Assembly (NCBI RefSeq): GCF_003369915.1
Contig: NW_022881603.1
Location: forward strand, 10,957,249 to 11,021,248
DNA from: Drosophila miranda
Taxonomy: Eukaryota > Arthropoda > Insecta > Diptera > Drosophilidae
DNA length: 64,000 bases
Reading direction: 5' to 3'
Shown: positions 60,198 to 64,000 of the stretch, one piece after another
Layout of the letters: each line of letters begins with the position of its first letter
How positions within the stretch are numbered: the first letter of the stretch is position 1
Notes under the pieces: generated by a model
Seen by the model: the letters and a program-made list of their open reading frames with translations, nothing else
Database searches by the model: none
Told to the model about the DNA's origin: nothing
Made by a program: the position numbers and the translations under genes

Positions 60198-63100
60198 TTA
60201 GAGTATCATTCGCCGCACGCCGCACTCCATGCAGAACTTGGCGTGCTCGATGATGAACCTGCCGCCACACTCGTGGCAGAATTTGGACATCTTCATACTC
60301 GAACTTAGGCTGGACGCGGAGTTACAGCTCAGCAGGGAATGCTGCGATGTGGTTGGCGACGCCTGCCCATTGTTGTTGTTGTTGTTATATACTGGCTGGG
60401 ATTGCACCTGCTGTTGCTGCTGCTGGTAGTTGTAGTTGCTATCTGGTCTATTGTGCTTCTGTTGATCCTGCGGCTGCTGCGTGGACATTGTCAGAGAGTG
60501 CTCCGATCCACTGGAGGATTCTGCTCCGTCGGTATTGCCATTGCCAATGCTATTGATAGCGCCGCCGCCGCCGCCATAAAGCCTCTGACGTGCCTTGAGA
60601 GTGCCATAGGCAGTGTGCGCCTGGGTCGAGACATCAGTCATGGCTCTCGGCAGCTTGGCACTGGCCGTGTGCGGACGCAGCAGATTCTGGTTGCGTGGTG
60701 TACCCGGTTGTAGGTCGCCGGACCGCTGTCGCGACAGGCTGTAGGGGGAGTTGGTGCTGCAATAGAAATGCAAGACAAATTATTCAATGAAAGTCATCAT
60801 GGCAGATTACTCACCTGCCATAGGCAGAGTCGGAGCTTAGCTTGGAGCTAGCGCCGCGACGAGACGAGTGGGACGAGGACATGGGATAACCATCGAGACT
60901 GCTTAGCTTGTCGGAATCCGCTGATGCTGAGGGTGTCAAGGGGGAGCTGGCCTTCAACTGATGCTGCTCCTGCTGCTGAAGCTGTTGCACTGGCTCCGGA
61001 TCCAATTCCCTTGCTGTACCCTGCTCTTCGGGTCTTCTGATGAACAGGGTACGGATTGAGGCGCCGGCATCCTCGCCCAGTTGCCGAAACTCGCACTGCA
61101 TTTGCTGGATCAGATTTTTAGCGTTATTGACCTGGACGGAGTCGCTCGATAATAGGGCCAGTCTGTTGGCATTGCCAGCCAACTGGCTGGCCCGATCCTC
61201 AGGCCCGCCCTGGGCGTCGACATAGGCGTCCTCTGTATCGCTGATCTTTCTGAACCGAGCGTGCTCCGGCTCGTTGCCATTCTCGATGTGCAGCACGTCG
61301 ATGGGCGTCTGTGAATTGCCCACCATGTGGCGCAGGGAGTCGGGTGAAATTGGGGAACGGCCGTGGGCATTTGTCTCCGTCTCGATGCTGATGAAGATCT
61401 CCCGCTTCTGCTGATCCTCGACTGGCCTCTTCCCCACCATCTGCACTGGCATCTGCAGCATCTTTTCGTCGTGGCTGCTAGCACTGGATACATTCGATTG
61501 CTGGCGCTGCATCTGCATCTGCAATTTCTCTCCTCCCTTGCTATTCGAACTATTCGAGTTGGATCTGTGGGTGTGAGGGTCTTTAGTGGGCTGTGACTTG
61601 GGCTGAAGGATGCTACTGGTGGTGGCCGGTCTCAGTGTGGCTGTAGTGGTCTGTTGTGGGGTCGAAGTCGCTTTATGGAACGAGCGTTGCCTGCTAGTCG
61701 TGCGATTCAGCAGGAATTCGCGACAATCTTTGAACAGCGGGAACTGCTCGTCGTCATTCTCGTTCTCGAATGAGGAGAGAAACTCCTCAAAGTCAAAGTC
61801 GTCGAAGGTGGGCATGTTGCCCATCGGCATGACCAGGGGCATTGGATTGGCCAGCAGTTGCTTCTGCTGCTGCTGCCAGCACTGCTCGTCGTACTCCATT
61901 GAGGACCGATTGGCCTCATCGTCGGCGGAGCACCCCGACGAGGCATCGGCATCCTCCGGCGAGGCATCGTACAGAAACTGATTGCGTCCCAAGCGCATCT
62001 TTCGCTTCAGCAGATTATCGTGCAGATTATGCGTTGAACAGCTTTGGGTCGATGAACAGTCCTCCGCCCGCTGCGGCCGGACGGCCAAAGCCGAAGATGC
62101 TCTCCAGCTTGATGGGTGTTAGGGTGTTCGCCCCACCGCTGACGGGCTGATGGACTGATGGCGTCGCCGTCGCTGGTCTGCTGATGTGCTTCAGCCGCAA
62201 GGGGGTGGCAATGGGCTGGTAGTTGTTGGGCACCCTCTTCTCGTTATTCTCCTTGGCCGACACGGCAACTGGGGGTGGGGCTGTGGCTGGTGCTGATTCT
62301 GGTGTCACCGTGGTCAGGGCCAGGGGCGACAGCTGGCCGGGATTGCTGGACGTGGTCAGGTTCTTGGCCGAGTTCTGCTTGCTCAGGTTGTTGCTCTTAT
62401 CCTTGAGCTCCTTGCTTGTCAGCTGACTGGCGGCTGCCACCTCCGCTGCCTTGGCATTCAGATCTTCCAGCTCGTGTTCGTATTTAAGGAACACCGCCAG
62501 GGAGTAGGTCTTGGCAACGTTACGCCCGGGCAGTGCCTGAGCTGTGGTCTCGCTGGCAGCGCCAACGCCCACCGGTAGCTTCAGCATCTGTTTGCGGTTG
62601 GACGTACTCGTATCCCGGCGGACCACGCGTGGACTGTGGAAGTCGTTGACGCAGGAGGCGCGCACCGGCATCTCGTCGTACTCTTCCGGCTTGAGGAAGT
62701 TCGTGGAGATGGGACCCTCGTCGGAGAGGCCCCGCTGTATGGTGGGGCGATAGTTGGTCGCAAACAACGGACGACTAGGCAGCAGCGGTGTGCGCCGGGG
62801 GCCCCGCAGAGAGGAAGTGCGCCGGAAGTTGGAAGCAGGTGTGGGTTTCGGTGTGGTCGGCGGTGCCTTGCTGCTCGGCATGGTCAACGAGGTGGTCATG
62901 GAAAGACTTGGTGTGGCTGTTAGTGTGGCTGTTGGGGGAACCGAAACCTCCTCCTGCTCCGGCGGCGTGCCGGGGGAGCAAAGCTCCTCCAGCTGACTTT
63001 TGGCCGAGAGGAAGGGATCGTACTTGTCGCCGCGGACGCTGACTCCACTGAGGCCGCTATGCAGGAGATTGGAAAGGATGCAGGAAAGTGAGAGAAAGAG

Positions 63101-64000
63101 CGCAAAATGGTAGAAAGTTTCTGTGGGAAAGCTATAATGGTAACCCGCCCGTCTGTGCATAGCCTGGCTGTCGTCTGGGTGAAATGGCATGAGGAGGAAG
63201 AGGAGGAGGGTGAATCAGATTAGCAGGCTACAAACCTCTTGAAGGTGCCTCCGCGGCGATAATTGGGAAGCGAGTGGCTGTCGTCCTTGGCAAGCGGCTC
63301 CTTGATGTACATTTTTCCATCCTCGTCCTGCTCGAGCATCACCAGGCAGCGACTGATCCTGCTGCCGCTCTGCTTGGCCACAAGAGGCAGCTTCGTGACA
63401 GGCCGCTGATCGCTCTCAGCTTCTACGTCGCTGTGCTCGACCTGCGGGAACTCTCCGCTATTCGGACTGGACGTGCGTTCGAGGATCTTCGCGGACCTCA
63501 TCATATTTTCCTTGCTACATTCCAGCTCACTCGATTCGTTGTCCATTTCAATGACATCGCGCTCGAACTGCAGCCGATCGCTGCCGAGGTGCAGTCTGGG
63601 CAGCTTGGTATGGCTCATGGTGTGGCCGAGGGCCTCCAGGCTTTGCTGCAGCTGGGGCATGGGCAGGGCCCGCATGGGTAACGAACTGTTCATCTCCATG
63701 GTGGCCTGGCCAGTCCGCTTCTTGGGCCGGCACACAGTTCGCGTGGTCGTTTCCATTTTGATTTGGATCTCGGCTCGCGGCGAATCGTCCTCGTAATCGG
63801 AATAGGCAACACGCGGTCTCCGCGACAGAGGCACAAGGCTGCAATCCATATCATCTTCGGTCGATATCTGCATGGAGTTCGCTTTCTTAGTTGGCGATGA
63901 TTGCTCCAAGTTGCGCAACTCCAAGCTGGGATGCTCCCGTGTGCGGATGCGGCGACGCGCCTGCCGCACTAGCGATGTGGAGGAACGCACCTTCACTTTA
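60198..64000 (-). pseudogene. Large C2HC zinc-finger protein gene, copy B (partial, frameshifted)
   Basis: Three 3' exons: beyond the window to 63236, 63056-60815, and 60756-60198. The last ends in the CxxC...CxxC ribbon ([21 protein letters not shown]). Copy B keeps GAG at both positions where copy A has TAG, and reads through [20 protein letters not shown] where A is out of frame. However, a net 122-nt deletion near 62014-62030 shifts the frame and gives a stop after PKLFNA. The frame then resumes (NLLKRKMRLGRNQF) to MQCEFRQLGEDAGAS and the C-terminus. The N-terminal C2HC exons lie beyond the window. Function is unknown. Confidence 0.77.

Larger units (their letters stand above)
34675..64000. 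repeat. Segmental duplication, copy B (runs off the window)
   Basis: Direct-orientation repeat of copy A. Gene order and orientation are identical. The offset grows from about 30.8 kb at the left edge to about 38.5 kb at the window end, because B holds a 5.5 kb LINE-type insertion and a longer LTR-element region, while A has lost several segments. The right end is not seen. Confidence 0.93.

Noticed and set aside
1..64000. CRISPR arrays, tRNA or rRNA genes, bacterial-type operons
   Set aside because: No spaced short palindromic repeats and no cloverleaf with B-box (GGTTCGA-type) in context. The genome is insect, with spliced genes.

Overview
The window is insect genomic DNA, almost certainly from an obscura-group Drosophila. 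Small 55-62 nt GT-AG introns, Drosophila orthologues (Sply, a spondin with TSP1 and Kunitz domains, GTF3C3/TFIIIC102, a MOV10-type helicase) and DINE-1/ISY-like Helitron fragments all point that way. These genes map to Muller element C as I remember it from D. melanogaster 2R. Tandem, TE-filled, independently decaying copies of a Muller C block fit the neo-Y of D. miranda best. The species and chromosome are inference; the duplication and the lesions are read directly.

Layout: 1-2630 is a non-duplicated left flank with little recognisable coding sequence. 2631-3893 holds two tandem ISY-like elements. Copy A runs from about 3894, and copy B from about 34675 to the window end, beginning right after a third ISY-like element (33558-34674). 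Each copy carries, in order: a roughly 4 kb gene-poor stretch; Sply (-); a decayed Gypsy-type LTR retrotransposon (-) that truncates a fat-spondin-like gene (+); GTF3C3 (-), which converges on the spondin gene; a MOV10-like helicase (+), divergent from GTF3C3; and a large zinc-finger gene (-), convergent with the helicase. In copy A the zinc-finger gene can be followed to its 5' exons near 29.8 kb, with 3.7 kb of non-coding DNA beyond. Copy B is cut by the window end inside the same gene.

Nearly every gene is broken in both copies, but by different mutations: frameshifts, nonsense changes, in-frame loss of a helicase motif, a stop-loss in Sply B, and promoter deletions in A. Copy B has also gained a 5.5 kb RNase H-bearing non-LTR retrotransposon (41483-46964, 14-bp target duplication, A tail) in the 3' splice-site tract just upstream of the Sply start codon. 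The Gypsy insertion is shared by both copies, including a frame break in its integrase, so it predates the duplication; later internal deletions differ between copies. I see no intact new enzyme system. The notable content is the duplication junction at ISY, the reciprocal decay, and duplication of a possible RNA-silencing helicase locus.
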